Source: Erythrocercus mccallii (lineage: Eukaryota; Chordata; Aves; Passeriformes; Dicruridae). From it: a stretch of 64,000 nucleotides of DNA. Below are positions 36,041 to 47,795 of the stretch, piece by piece (positions within the stretch are counted from its first letter, which is position 1; each line of letters begins with the position of its first letter). Below the pieces are notes generated by a model, which saw only the letters and a list, made by a program, of their open reading frames with translations, made no database searches and had not been told where the DNA came from. Made by a program: the position numbers and the translations under genes. The stretch spans positions 268,793 through 332,792 of the forward strand of contig VZRG01000370.1 in the NCBI GenBank assembly GCA_013397435.1. Reading direction: 5' to 3'.

Positions 36041-37029
36041 TAAGGGAGTCCCTGGGTGGATTTAGTGAGAAACAAAGCACCCCAATATCTCAAACGCAGC
36101 CAGGATGTCTCTCCCAGTTTGGAGCGCTGTTTTCTGGGAGCTGAGGGAAACACTTGGCTGCAGGGTGACAGGTTAAGTGTGGTCTGTCTGCAGGCCAGAC
36201 ACTCCGAGGTGCAAACTGGGAGCGCTCCCAAGATGCCGAGTTACATCTTCTGGAGAGCTGCCCTGCTCCGTCAGGCTCCGCCGTGCCGGGGCCCCATCCT
36301 GGGAGCTCTGGAGCCAGTGGGAACAGATGGCACTCAGCACTTGGCAGCATTAGACCCCAAATCCCAGGTCCTGGATCTTTCTTTTTTTTTTTTTTGTCTA
36401 ACCACCAAAAAAATCTCTTTCAATACATGAGTGGCAAACCAGAAGCAAAACTGAGGTGGAGCAAGAGGTGCCGGGCAAACCTGGTTTGCTGCTTGAATAA
36501 ATTTGCAAAAGTAGCGAGTGCTTTTTGCGAGCCCTCCAGTGCACAGCTGAAATAGTCCAAGTTTGAGGCTGGGGGACTTTTCAAGCTCGTTTCCCTGCTG
36601 TGGCACATAACGAAGAGACAAAACCCCCTTTCTGTAGCCTCCGCTGGCTGCGACATTTGTTGGTGTCTGTGGATCTTATTCAGAGTGCTTTGTGCAACAC
36701 TCGTAGTAATGTAACTGTATTGTGGCAGGAGACTGGAGAGGGCAGCGGATCACTCGCTCGAAAACATGACCTTTTAATTTAAACAAAAGACTTGAAAAAA
36801 TGAAAGTGGGTCTTAAATGCAGTTTAATCAGTCAGGCGAAAGATGTCTAATGAAGCTGCCAGACAGATTTGTAGCCAGACTGTCACTTTACCCATCATGT
36901 TTACAGCCTCCAGTGGTGAGATTAGGACTGGGTGAAGGCACAGTCTATCCAAATTTCCCCAGTCTGCTCCTCTACCATGTCTGTTGAGTTTTGACAATTT
37001 GACAAATTATTTTGTTGTGTTGTCTCTAG
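36041..37029. other. Unique sequence, GC-richer, with a possible regulatory part
   Basis: GC-richer sequence with scattered CpGs (36190-36300 and 36630-36780). The 36730-36910 part mixes TTTAATTTAAAC and TTTAATCAGTCAGGCG cores and may be regulatory. A T-run lies at 36381-36395. No gene recognised. Confidence 0.35.
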
Positions 37030-37135
37030 ACCTGGAGGAGCTGAGCGTGTCGCTCCCACCTTAGAGTGCAGCTGAGCTTTGCCTGATGGGGGGATGAGAG
37101 AGCCACAGAGATGCTGCAGTGCTACAAAATCAAGG
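37030..37135 (+). other. Candidate noncoding or 5'-UTR exon
   Basis: A strong acceptor (TTTTGTTGTGTTGTCTCTAG) precedes position 37030, and a good donor (ATCAAG, then GTAAAC) follows 37135. All three forward frames meet early stops, so it would be a lncRNA or 5'-UTR exon. Near its end an ATG at 37110-37112 opens the short frame MLQCYKIK up to the donor. There is no transcript evidence, so this is a weak call. Confidence 0.15.
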
Positions 37136-37471
37136 TAAACCCTCTTGGACTTTCTGCTTTGTGACATTTTCCTCCTAGGTGATCTGTGCTAAACCACCTG
37201 CCTCTTGGATAAGGACAGTTGAAAAGTTTCAGAGCAATTTTTAAACCTCTCAATTCCCTCTGCTGTGAATCAATGAGTTGGTTTTTTTACTAGGATCTCT
37301 ATTTCTTGCTTGAAGTCCCCATGGATGCTGCAGTGATGAATAGGGCAGCTGTGGAAACCTTTTGGCAGTTGTGGCTGCATCAGAAGACGCCTACACCAAG
37401 AAGGGACTTGACTCAACGAGAACCAAGTGAGAAACCTCCCCCAGAGTTAAATTCCCAGCTCTGTGACCACC

Positions 37472-37687
37472 ATGGCGGCGGCCATCGCGCAGTTCTCGCC
37501 AACACCAAATTGGTTCTGTCTTAGCGTTTCTGGATGCAGGATTGTTATTCATTTTGCAGGGAATATTTGCTCTTTAAGAAGTTTTCTGTGGCTGCCCGTT
37601 GCAGAAGCCAACCTCTGTGTTTATCCACAGGCTAAGCAGGGCTCAGACACGCAGCGTCTGAGCTCCCCCGCACAGCCACGTCGGTGA
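37472..37687 (+). other. Short open frame with strong Kozak start
   Basis: The ATG sits in GACCACCATGG, close to the optimal vertebrate start context, and is followed by GCGGCGGCCATCGCG. The 71-codon frame begins MAAAIAQFSPTPN and then becomes ordinary, ending RLSSPAQPRR. It resembles no family I recognise beyond a generic Ala-rich start. It could be a chance ATG in CpG-bearing sequence. Confidence 0.12.
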
Positions 37688-39320
37688 ACCCAGGCTGGAA
37701 GGGGAGGAATTGCCTCTCTGGAAGATGAGAGGGGATCCATTTTCCATGCTAGCTCTTTCCTGGGGGGTTTTGCCAAGAAGAGAAAAAACCACTCGCAGTT
37801 TTCTGTCTTTTCACCCTTTTTTTTTTAAAAAAAAAGAACATCAAAGTTATCACTCCTGCTTTCTCACCATAATCCCACAAATCCTAATGTATGTCTCCCA
37901 GTCCTTTCATGCTAAAAGCACAAGAGTGTGTGTGTTTTGCAGCATTTAGGAAGGTGCTGACTGTTTCCCCATTTGCATGTACACTGTGTCACTAAAAGAG
38001 CTAAACCAGGACAAGCAGTTCAAACTCAAGCATTTGTTTATTTTTCTCAGGTCCTTTAAAGTCAATTTTTGTTTTAAAATCACTTATGTGACATGATGTC
38101 TAATTCTGCTTCAGTGGAACAAGACAAGTGGACAAAAATGACTTTTCTTGTGAGTTGCTTTTTTATCCTTCTTCCTTTCCCTCAACATTTTTTTTCTCCC
38201 TAAGTCTCATGCTTAGCAAAAAAACCCTCTGTAATTGTCTTGTCATGATTGTAGCTTTTCCCATTCACTGCCACTTTACAGGGAAGCCCCGGGAAAAGAA
38301 TTCTTAAAAATGAAATTTCATGCTTGCATGTGTTTCTGTGATCTGCAGTGTGTATGATCTCCGAGTGGAAAAACTTCTCTAAAAATAACTGGATTACCCT
38401 TGCTCCGACGCCATCTGATGCCTCCTGAGCAGATCCCGCCGCTCGCCTGTGATCTCTCGCCCACCGCAATCGGGGTGACAGGCATTGAGGAGAGAGCCTG
38501 GCAGTGACACCCCCGCCCTCTGGGGGAGTGGGGCAGCTCCTCTCAGAGGAGCACAAAGCCCTGACCTGTGGCAAACAGGGAAATTCCCATTACCTGGTTA
38601 TTCAGGAAGACCCACAGCATTTCGCCTCAAAAGGTTGTTTTCAGAATTGTTTTCCTTGCAGGCTCCTTTATACGGGTTTGTTTTTTTTTGTTGAGGGGAT
38701 GGGTTTGGACAATGCAGCTCGGGATGTGTGTGTCCAATGGTGTGCAGGGCGTCATCCCAACCCTCCTCATCCATCAGGAAGGCTCCCATGGAGCCTGAGA
38801 GCTGGGACCTGCCCCTCTTGGTTTGTAAGACCCTCTTTTCTCTGCAGCGTCCAGCCCTGGTCTGGGGCCTGCAGGTGGTATTGCAGCCCAAGAAATAAAT
38901 ACTGATAGAGTCCAGAGATCCTCATATTCATCTTTCAAGACATTTTTCTTCTTGTCTTAAAGCTCCTTTTCCAACACGAACAATGTCTTTGGCTTCCTTA
39001 GGATGGGAACTGCAGATGCAGCCGGAGCCACGGCAATCATCCTCCTCTTTCCCTGCAGCCCAGCGATTTCATGGCAGGTTTTCCTGCCTGGAAGTAGAAA
39101 TGACTTTGTAAGTCCTTGCTCCTGCGATGCCACCCAGCAATGGCACCTGCCAGCTGGGCCGGTGGTGCCAACAGGACAAAAAGAGTGTGTCCTTCTCTGG
39201 CATGGCTGCATCCAGCCCTGACCCACATAAGTAACAGTCCCTCAAGGGCTACCTTGAAAAGGGATTAGGTAAGAGTGGGTAGGAAAAACCACTGAGCAGA
39301 TGAGAGTAATAACACATTAG
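37688..39320. other. Unique noncoding sequence
   Basis: GC-richer parts at 38400-38560 include the CTCF-like site listed separately. Frames at 38200-38574 (-) and 38504-38905 (+) have no domain features. An A/T homopolymer junction lies near 37820-37835. Confidence 0.4.
38513..38526 (-). promoter_or_regulatory. CTCF-like core motif
   Basis: CCGCCCTCTGGGGG matches the reverse complement of the vertebrate CTCF core (SYGCCMYCTRSTGG) at 13 of 14 positions. It sits in unique, GC-rich sequence. A single motif match is weak evidence of binding. Confidence 0.3.
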
Positions 39321-39329
39321 CAGGAGCAG

Positions 39330-39565
39330 GAAGGCTGGTCCGGTGACTGAACACCAGACTTGGACTCAGGAGATCAAGGTTTAATCCTCCATTCTTCCAC
39401 AGATGTTGGCAAGTCACTTAATCTCTCTGTGCCTCAGTTCCCCATCTGGAAAAGGAAGATAATGGTAGTTCTTTTGTCTGCACTGTCTGTTTAGATTTCT
39501 AAGTTTTCCAAGGCCAGGGATGCTTCTTCAGGAGCGTATAGATGGCACCTACCTCTGCAGAGGGA
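39330..39565 (+). mobile_element. Ancient MIR-like tRNA-derived SINE
   Basis: The order of parts is that of an amniote MIR/CORE-SINE type element. A tRNA-derived head runs from about 39333, with a B-box-like GTTTAATCC at 39379-39387 (one mismatch to GWTCRANNC). It continues with GACTTGGACTCAGGAG, then the highly characteristic GGCAAGTCACTTAATCTC and TCTGTGCCTCAGTTCCCCAT, then GGAAGATAATGGTAGTT. A tail segment follows (CTGTTTAGATTTCTAAG, then CCAGGGATGC), typical of related sauropsid SINEs. Such elements are old and few survive recognisably in birds. The ends are approximate. Confidence 0.75.
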
Positions 39566-39579
39566 ATCACACTGCAGCC

Positions 39580-39740
39580 TTCCATGCTAGAAATGATAAT
39601 TAATAACAGAACTATCAGTCCTTTAATCATCAGGGAACTCACGCTGGTTTGCAACAAAATTTGCAATTAGTGCATGATCAGACCTTTAATTGAAGTTGAA
39701 TAAACACTTCATATAACATAATGGGCATTTCCAGAAAAGG
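39580..39740. promoter_or_regulatory. Candidate conserved block beside the SINE
   Basis: Immediately downstream of the SINE lies AT-rich, repeat-free sequence with AAATGATAATTAATAAC, CCTTTAATCATCAGG, TTGCAATTAGTGCATG and CTTTAATTGAAG. Dense homeodomain-type cores suggest a regulatory element. Inferred from composition. Confidence 0.25.
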
Positions 39741-40014
39741 TTTTGTGGGGTCTTGGGACTCTCTGCATCTTCAGATGACCACAACTCATCGTCTCCATCC
39801 TGTAATACCTGAGAGCCATTTTCAAGCTGGGTGTTGAGGCAGAAGTTGTAGAGAGGGGATTATGACAAGAAATATCAACAACAGCTTTGCCTGTGGTCTT
39901 TCCCAGCCCACCATGGATTCAGAAGAAATCAGACCAACTCCTGCTGTGGGAATCTGCAATCCCCCTGCTTTGGAACCCTGTGTTTCTCCATCACCTGAAA
40001 AGTTTGGGCTGAAT

Positions 40015-40130
40015 TCATAGAATCACAGAGTCACAGAATATCCTGAGCTGGAAGGGACCCCCAAAAATCATCGAGTCCAACTCCTGGCCCTGCACAGGAC
40101 ACCCCAAGAATCACACAGTGTACCCAAGAA
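40015..40130 (-). mobile_element. CR1-like LINE tail fragment
   Basis: TTCATAGAATCACAGAGTC, then AATATCCTGAGCTGGAAGG, AATCATCGAGTCCAACTCCT and GGCCCTGCACAGGACACCCC. It is the same family as the 26232 and 50202 fragments and the best-preserved of the three. Confidence 0.8.
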
Positions 40131-42923
40131 CATTGAATTTAATGCTCTCAGGGTTATGTATATGTTATATTATTAAGGGTGCTGTTGTTATTACTCTGGG
40201 GAACCTACCACAGCCAAAACCACCCAGGTTACTGTTCAGGAGAAAAAGCTCAAAGTAACTATTTCTAGAAGTTTTCCTTTGCTGATGTGACATGAAAGAA
40301 AAATATTTTGAAGTCTGTTCACTCTGCTTTCCAGTGGGAGAGAATTGGTATCTGTCCTGATTATACTTAGCATCTACCAGAGTCTTCTCTGAGGTTAAAA
40401 GGAAATTTCAGCAGGTAGGATTATCTCCAACAAGTGTTATATCCTGCCAAATTGTGTTTGGATTTTGTTAGACTTATTTACTTGTTCACAACACCCAGGG
40501 AAGCAAAGACTTTTTTCCCTGCAAAGAACTTGGCTGTGTTTGAAGACATCGGAACTGTGTTTTTCAGGTGAATCACACTCAGGTGGCCTTTGGGGTTTGA
40601 CACAATATTGATTTACTGACTACCTCTCTCTGCTGCTGGATGTTCCATGGCTGCTGTGAGCAGTGCTGAGCCATTAGAGGTCTGCAGGAATGTTTTCTGG
40701 TGGCAGGTTGGGCTTAGGACAGCTCACTTGAAGTTTTTTGGGATTAACTAGTTTATGGTTCTGTCTTGGCTCCAGCCTGGTCACCAGAACTGTGGGATGT
40801 CCTGAAATTCCCTCTGCACGTGCTATCTCTCTCCATCTCCTCTGAGCCCAAGAACCTCGGTGAAAACACAGGCCTGATGGTGATGCCCTCACTGATGGTT
40901 CCACAGATAAACCCCTTGATTTCAGCCCTATGATCTTCCACCCATCTCCTGTTTTTCCTGTGCTTGTCCCTCGTGCACATCTCTGCTTTCCAATGCTTCC
41001 CATTTTGCTTTTCAGTCCCGTATCCCAGTTTTATTAATGAGACATCAGGATTTAAGTGAGCTCTGGGCCTCTCAACCCTTTTCTTGTTCTCTCTGTCCCT
41101 GATGAAAATATTCTGTGCTTGTTTTGTGTATCAAAGGTGGATGGGTCTCTCATATATCTGTTTTGAAGGGATGATCTGATTGAAGAACTGATACCAAGCT
41201 GCACCTTATACTTCCAAATCCTCTTTCGTTGAACAGGTAAGGAGCTCTGAGACTCCTGGAGTCACAGCAAATTCCTAATGTAGGGGGAAGAGTGGGGTGA
41301 GTGGAGACATTGCCTTTGCAGTGGGTTACGTGTCCTCACAACGGAGTAAATGCTCTGGAGTGAATATTCTCTGTGTGCGTGATAAGCCTTAACTAGCCCT
41401 GGTTATGTGCATGCTGAAAAAGATGGCAATAAAATTACAGATCTTTTTATTTTTAAATTCCAAGTGTCACTTTTTAATTTTTTTTTTCCTGTGACTAATT
41501 GCACTGAAAGAGGAAGAGGGTCTTGGTTTACCAGCTGGTTGAAAATTAAGAAGAACTGAAAAAAATTGTCTTTCCCCCTATATCTGTTGAAAACTGTCTC
41601 TCATTTATTTGAGCAAAACCTCTGTCATGCCCCCTGTTCACAGTAGTCTGTGTTCTTGGCATCCTCCTTGTCCCATGGGGTGCTATTTTTGGCATCTTCC
41701 AGCTTCCTTGTGGTACTATATTCTTGTCTTTGAGTCAAAAGAACTGGGGGCATTGTGAAAATGAATCTGAGTGTGCCAGGTGAAAATAAATCCTAGAAAC
41801 ATTTATTCTTTTCCCACTGTAAATTTTCCATGAAAGAGGGAAATTTCTAAACAGCTGCAATTTACAGTGCTTTGCTGCACAAGGGGTTTTAAAACATCAG
41901 ATCTATTAGTTCTAGTCAATATAGGCCAAGTTATTCTGAGAGATGAAAATTCTACCTAGATCTTAAATCTTTCCTGGCAGTGACAGATGCCAAAGCCTTT
42001 CTGGAAAAAAAAAATACAATTGTTTTCTCAAAGCTCACTTTATAAATACCTTTTGCTGGAATGATGACGCTTTGTTTGAAACACACTGCAGAAAACTGAC
42101 AGTGGGGATGGAAAACGCTGACCTAGTTTTATCCAGAACAAAAGCAGGATTTAATTTTTTTTGTACAATTTTTCCTCTTTTCCATTTTATTTCTTTTTCT
42201 TTCCTTGTAAGAAAAGAGAGTTCAATAACTAGGGCTTAGGGAAGAAGCTGGTAATGGAAAGAAAAGCCAAACACCTTCATGGTCAAATGTCCAGAAGAAA
42301 CCTTTATAATCTACCTAGAGCTCTTGGGCAGGTCAGTGCTGCCCTCTCTGAGGTTTTGGGGTCCTGGTGCTTTTGATTGTTATAAGACCATCAGTGCTCA
42401 GCCCTACAAAACACCTTCAGCTTCTGCTCTGAGCTGGATTTTTAGAAAAGTAAGATTAAAATATGAGTTGAGGCATCCCCTTTAAATGGGCTGTGTGGGA
42501 TCTGGTTTGGCAGGGATGGATGAGCACTCTGAATGCCAAGCCAGGGAATTTTTCATTGGCTCTGCTGGAGGCCAGGTGGGCTCCTTCTGATTCCTGACTT
42601 TAAAAAATTGCCATTTTCCTCCCTTTGGGTGAAGAACTCCAGCAAGTGGCTCAATAAGAGCAGAAAATCCTGTTCAAGTTCCTGGTAAGGAAAGGCAAAT
42701 TAATGGGAAAAAAAAGGTCCAGCAGAGGTGTGACCCTTTAAGGTGTAACTTCTGAATCTGCTGAGGGAAACATCGCCCTTGTTCTTCTCCTTTTTGTATC
42801 AGGCACCTGCTTCAGTCACACTTGTGTGGAATTAAAGGGATGGATCCAAGGTGAGGCCCTGCACTGGAGCTGTTGATGGAGGGCACCAAGGGGCTCAGTT
42901 CTGAGAATTGATACAGCTCTGTC
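40131..42923. other. Unique noncoding sequence, 2.8 kb
   Basis: No gene or repeat recognised. The 109-codon frame at 40674-41003 (-) has no known domain. T-rich tracts lie near 41450-41490. Confidence 0.4.
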
Positions 42924-43041
42924 AGTGCTGGAGGCCAGGTTGGATGGGCTTGGAGCACCCTGGGATAGGGGAAGGTGTCCCTGCCCATGGGGTGGACTCT
43001 AAGGCCCATTCCAACCCAAACCATTCTGGCATTCTGTGGTG
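42924..43041 (+). mobile_element. CR1 LINE 3'-end fragment
   Basis: Sense: GGAGGCCAGGTTGGATGGGC, TTGGAGCACCCTGGGATAGG, GAAGGTGTCCCTGCCCATGG and CCATTCCAACCCAAACCATT, with a tail ending GGCATTCTGTGG. A short deletion lies between the 'GGGGTGGA' and 'TCTAAGG' parts. Confidence 0.92.
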
Positions 43042-43708
43042 TCCAGGTAAGAGGAGGTGGAGAGGATAACTGAGCAGAAATCGTTCTTCCATGAAAGAAT
43101 TTCAGAACACGCACAGAAGCTCAACCAAAGCTTTCTTTCTTAAGTTTGCCCAGGACATAATTAAAAATAACATAACCAATGAAGGAGCACTACAACATCA
43201 CTTAATTTTTTTTTCTCTTCATTAGAGCTCCACGAGCATTTGGGCTCCACCAGGCTGGCATGGCTTACCGTGAATTTCTTGGTGCTTACACCAGGCACCT
43301 CTTCCAGAGCATTCCAGGTCATTAAAAATTCACTCTCTGCTTTTGAATCTCTTGCAGAGTTGTCAGCCTTGAGTGCAAGTTCCTCCCTGCAATGTCACTC
43401 CCTCGTCGCTCATTGTCAGGAAGGTTTTCCCTCGGAATTTTCCTGGCTGGTGCTGTACTGGGTCAAAGTTTGCGTCTCAAGCCATCAGTTTTCATCATGG
43501 TGTTTGTCACGAGGTAAGGGCGTTTGCAGGAGATGAAACAACACGAGGAGAAACTCAGCCTACCTGTTCCAGGCTGTAAATGAAGGAAATTATTTTGGTG
43601 AAAGGGGATAATTTGAACTATTGTTATATATTTCGATTTTCTTTCAATATATTACTGAAAATGTGAACATTTCTGTATTGAAATATAGAAAAGATGAATT
43701 ATTTGCTG
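43042..43708. other. Unique noncoding sequence
   Basis: No gene recognised. It becomes AT-rich towards the gap. Frames at 43240-43579 (+) overlap one another and have no domain features. Confidence 0.4.
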
Positions 43709-43998
43709 NNNNNNNNNNNNNNNNNNNNNNNNNNNNNNNNNNNNNNNNNNNNNNNNNNNNNNNNNNNNNNNNNNNNNNNNNNNNNNNNNNNNNNNNNNNN
43801 NNNNNNNNNNNNNNNNNNNNNNNNNNNNNNNNNNNNNNNNNNNNNNNNNNNNNNNNNNNNNNNNNNNNNNNNNNNNNNNNNNNNNNNNNNNNNNNNNNNN
43901 NNNNNNNNNNNNNNNNNNNNNNNNNNNNNNNNNNNNNNNNNNNNNNNNNNNNNNNNNNNNNNNNNNNNNNNNNNNNNNNNNNNNNNNNNNNNNNNNNN
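43709..43998. other. Assembly gap, 290 N
   Basis: The sequence is unknown. Any frame crossing it is an artefact. AT-rich, self-complementary sequence flanks the right side. Confidence 1.
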
Positions 43999-44036
43999 CT
44001 AATATTTAATATTAAATTAATATTAAATTAAATATT
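43999..44036. repeat. AT-rich self-complementary repeat at gap edge
   Basis: Overlapping TTTAATATTAAA-type palindromes: TAATATTTAATATTAAATT followed by AATATTAAATTAAATATT. It can fold back on itself and probably continues into the gap. Confidence 0.6.
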
Positions 44037-44226
44037 TTGCTAATACTAGTTTTATAATTTCAGAGATATTAAACTATGGAGATGTTTGTAGAACATTGAG
44101 ACCTACACCAACATAATGAAAAAGCTTTGAACAGTATAATAATTATATAATTTTAATTATTGATAATTTCCATGCATTTTAAATTTTTTTTTATTATTTC
44201 CTTAACATTGTACCTTGATTATTTTA

Positions 44227-44264
44227 GAAAATCGCATCCTTTCTAGAAAATCTCATCCTTTCTG
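44227..44264. repeat. 19-bp tandem duplication
   Basis: Two adjacent units, GAAAATCGCATCCTTTCTA and GAAAATCTCATCCTTTCTG, differ at two positions. Confidence 0.8.
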
Positions 44265-45245
44265 GACTAGAATTTCAGCTACCAGGAGGTCTAGTACAAA
44301 CTATCACTTGGAGATGGTTTTTAGGTTAAATGTTAGAGGGTTCTTAGGCAGTCAGTGCAAACAGCTGGGTTTTATTCAGTGAAAAATGGTTTTTCTTGTA
44401 TAAGGAAACAAAAAAATTCAACCTCCAACCTACTGCACAGTTAACTGCCATTTTTGTGCCCGCCTTCTGCCTTTAATTGCAAATTCAAATCCATGAGAGG
44501 TGAAGAGCACTGGGAAAGCTGAGATTAAATGTGAACTATCCCACAGCCGATGGGACTTTGCCCCTCACTGCTGTCACTGGTGCCCACACTGTGGAGCTCC
44601 GGTCTGGTGGGTGCCTGTGAGAGGCTCTGCCCAGCAGGGTGGGAATCGCTTGGGAACATCACAAAGGGTTCCTCCAGATGCTCCGGAGACAGCCCCGGAC
44701 ACTCCAGCCAGTGATGGGCTCCCTCATCTGCTCTGGGTTGTTTGGACCACGGTTGAGCATCCCCACAAAAAGCCCCTGGTGAGCATCTCCTCCAGCAGCA
44801 GGTGAGGAGCTGAGCACTGAGCGACTGAACACCCCCAGGTGCTTCTGTCGCTCTGCTGCGCACCCCACGCCTCAGAAATCTGGGGAACGGCACCGGTTTG
44901 TAGGGGAGAGAAGAAAAGCAGTGCATTTTTACAAACAACTTCGGGTGCTGAAGTTATTCTTTCAAAGGGGTGATAATTCGGGAAGACACGACAGCAGAGC
45001 GTGGAGGAAACAGAGTCTCTGGGTCTCTGGCTCAGCCCCATCATGGTCAGCGCCTCATTAATCTCCCTGCCTGTTGACCAGGTGGAATTACAGAGCAGGG
45101 AAGGGAGAAAGCTGCATTTGTGAAATGAGCAGAGTGACCAAAGGAGGTGCTGGACCCTCCCAAAGGCACCAGGATGCTGAGCAAGCCTCGTGTGTCACTG
45201 GTTTGATGTGTTGGTTCTCCTCACAGCGAATTCAAAGCCGGGACG

Positions 45246-45370
45246 CATCTGAAAAAGAAGATAGTCTAATGAGTAAGACATTCGGTAAATAAGACCAATT
45301 AAAAATCAAAAGCAGTACACATCTGAGAAGGCAGATAATATGGTGGGTAAGACATTTGGTAAATAAGAGC
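45246..45370. repeat. Diverged tandem duplication, period about 74 bp
   Basis: CATCTGAAAAAGAAGATAGT with AAGACATTCGGTAAATAAGA at 45246-45294 recurs as CATCTGAGAAGGCAGATAAT with AAGACATTTGGTAAATAAGA at 45320-45368. Only the core (about 50 bp) of each unit is alike. Confidence 0.75.
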
Positions 45371-45580
45371 AAATAATGATGTTCTAAACCTCAACCGAAC
45401 ACACTCATGTCAACACTTGCAGTCTCACCCACAGCAGGTTTGTACCATTACTAAAATACAGATAGGTTTTTGTCCTCTATGGGAGATATTTTGTTGCCTT
45501 GTAATCAGGTTTTTTACTTCACTTTTGGGGATGCAGTAGGATGCAAACAGGGGAAAGCAGTCTTCCCTTTTTCCCCCTCT

Positions 45581-45602
45581 TTTGTTTGTTTGTTTGTTTG
45601 TT
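45581..45602. repeat. (TTTG)5 microsatellite
   Basis: Five consecutive TTTG units plus two T. Confidence 0.9.
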
Positions 45603-47669
45603 GTGTGGTTTGGGGTTCTTTTGGTTACATTTAGAAGACATGCAAGAGTAAGCTGTGATGGAAATGCTTTTATGGTTTTATTTATTTAGAAGTGTTGTTA
45701 GGATCAATTTTTAATGTTTAAACAGATGTATTTATGGGGCTATCTGGTTCTATAGAAAATGCTGAAGCCTTTCTTACCTAACACATTATCTGTCCTTCTG
45801 GTGTAGAGAGCTTCCCAGGAGTTTCGACCTGAAACATGTCCAGTCCTTAAACAATCTTTGACCCCGGCTTTAGAGCTGTGGGACAAACTGGCCCATCTCA
45901 TGAGGCAGTGGCAAAGCCCTGCGCAGCCCTTTGGTTTCATGGAGTCATCATTTGAAGTCTGGATGGTTCTGAGATTGACAAACTGTGCATCCCAAACTGG
46001 ATCTTTCTGTTAATTTAAAATCAGTGTGAAGTTCACCATTCCATGATGTTAAAATATGCATTCCTGATTTGAAGACCTCGGGAGCTAGGCAATTCCTCAG
46101 TTCACTCAATTTCTGTCACTGGAGTTAATCACTTTCAGTATTAAAAATATTTACCTTATTTCTACCATTTCTCTGGTTGAGTTTTCAAGGCACTGCTTCT
46201 TTATGCATCTCTCTTTAGGTGTCAAAATCCATGTTTCTATCAAGCGTTTCCTTTAGATTAAATACCATCTAAAATCCTCTGTCTGGACAGGTGCTGCAAA
46301 CCACAATTAGACCAGAATCAGTGCCTGATATTTTTCACATTGCAATTCCAACTCATCTGCACAGAGTTCAGATCATGTGATACTTGATGAGAATTTTTTT
46401 GATGGAGGAGTGGCTGAAAAAATGAATCAAATTTTTTCAAATTCACTTCTGCTTCGGACAGCTATTGGAGAATACTTTTAAGGCTTTTTCCTTGTTTTGT
46501 TTGTTTGTTTAAAGCATGTCTTGCTGCTAGGAAGTGAATATTTGAGCTCAGCAGTGGCTGATGACAGATGTCACCCAGCAGTGCTTCTCTGCCAGCAGTG
46601 GCTGAGTGGGACTCCCAAGGCCAAGTTTCCAGTTTCAGTACTTGGAAAAAAAAAAAAAAGAAAAGAAAATGTGAATTGATTCTGCGGTGTTTCAAGGGTT
46701 ATATTGGAAATTTTTGCTCAATGGGTTTTTATTGGAGGACAATGCAAATTCGGACTTTTCCTTGGCAGTAAAAATGACAGAGGAATAACTTGGAGAGTAA
46801 CTCATTCAGAAACAGGAAGAAAAATCAAAGTATAATATTCAATAGCTTACATTTTATTTTCTGGAATATGGCATGTGTTGGTTTCAGCAAACCTGAACAG
46901 TGATAGTGCCTTTTTCTAGTCTCATTCTCTTCCTGAACACTATTTGGGGTTGTTTCCATAAAGGCACAGGCTGCAACTGGTACAGGTGGAGGGATGTCAG
47001 GATGTCACGTAAGACACAGGGACACACAGCTGGGGGAGTCCTGTGGATCCAGCTCCCTGGCATTTTCTGGAATTATAATAGCTGTAACATTTTGCTGTAT
47101 AGGCAGACCTTTCCCTACACTTATTTTCTTGCTGGGTCACAGCTCTTCATCCTCCAGGAGACAGTTTTCCCCCTGGGTGACCCCTTCCCCTGGAGAGCAA
47201 ACACCTGGGAAATTATCCATATCAGTGACTCCAGCTACAGGTCTTGATAAGGGAAATATCTCCTGCAAACTCAGGACTTTGGTAGTGATTAGGGATGGAT
47301 TTATTCCATTATCAGGGGCCTCTGCTTTGGTCTGCCATCCTGCAGTCCTTTTAGAAGGGGACTCCCTGTTTTGCTGCTCATTGCAAGCACATTGTGGACA
47401 ATAAATCTACATTTAATTCATGCTGTGTTTATTTGTCTGTAGACTTCAGATATTTTAAGGTAGAGGCAAATGTGTCAGTCCTAGATGATTTCAGAATAGC
47501 ACAGGACACAGCACTCCATCCTGGGATTCTCACCTGAAAACCTTTAAGCATTTGTCAACCTGAGCCAAACTTAAAGGAAAATTTGCACAGCTCCCTGAAT
47601 CTCCATAATTTTCCATACAGTAAAAAAAAAAAAAAAATCCTTCACTTATGAAGTATTTAAAAGAATTGT

Positions 47670-47795
47670 AGATGTGGCATTTGGGCCCATGGTTTAGTGG
47701 TGGCCTTGGCAGTGCTGGGGGAAAGGTTTGGACTTGGTGATCTTAGAGGGCTTTTTCAACCTAAGCAATTAATTTTATGACTCTATGATCCTGTG
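47670..47795 (+). mobile_element. CR1 LINE 3'-terminal fragment
   Basis: Sense: CCCATGGTTTAGTGGTGGCC, TTGGCAGTGCTGGGGGAAAG, GACTTGGTGATCTTAGAGGG, then a tail ATGACTCTATGATCCTGTG with octamer-like units. It is the same end type as the 8095 and 12300 copies. Confidence 0.9.

Larger units (their letters stand above)
44265..47669. other. Unique noncoding sequence, 3.4 kb
   Basis: It contains a 74-bp-period diverged duplication (45246-45370) and a TTTG microsatellite. Frames at 44500-45044 on both strands have no domain features. An AATAAA at 47400 follows a 136-codon frame, but no LTR ends are visible. No gene recognised. Confidence 0.4.

Noticed and set aside
43621..44031. Long frame across the 290-N gap
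   Set aside because: Most of it is undetermined bases; it is an artefact. The same applies to frames across 28473-28612.
46994..47404. Possible LTR with AATAAA at 47400
   Set aside because: No paired TG...CA termini, target duplication or TATA box in register could be found.
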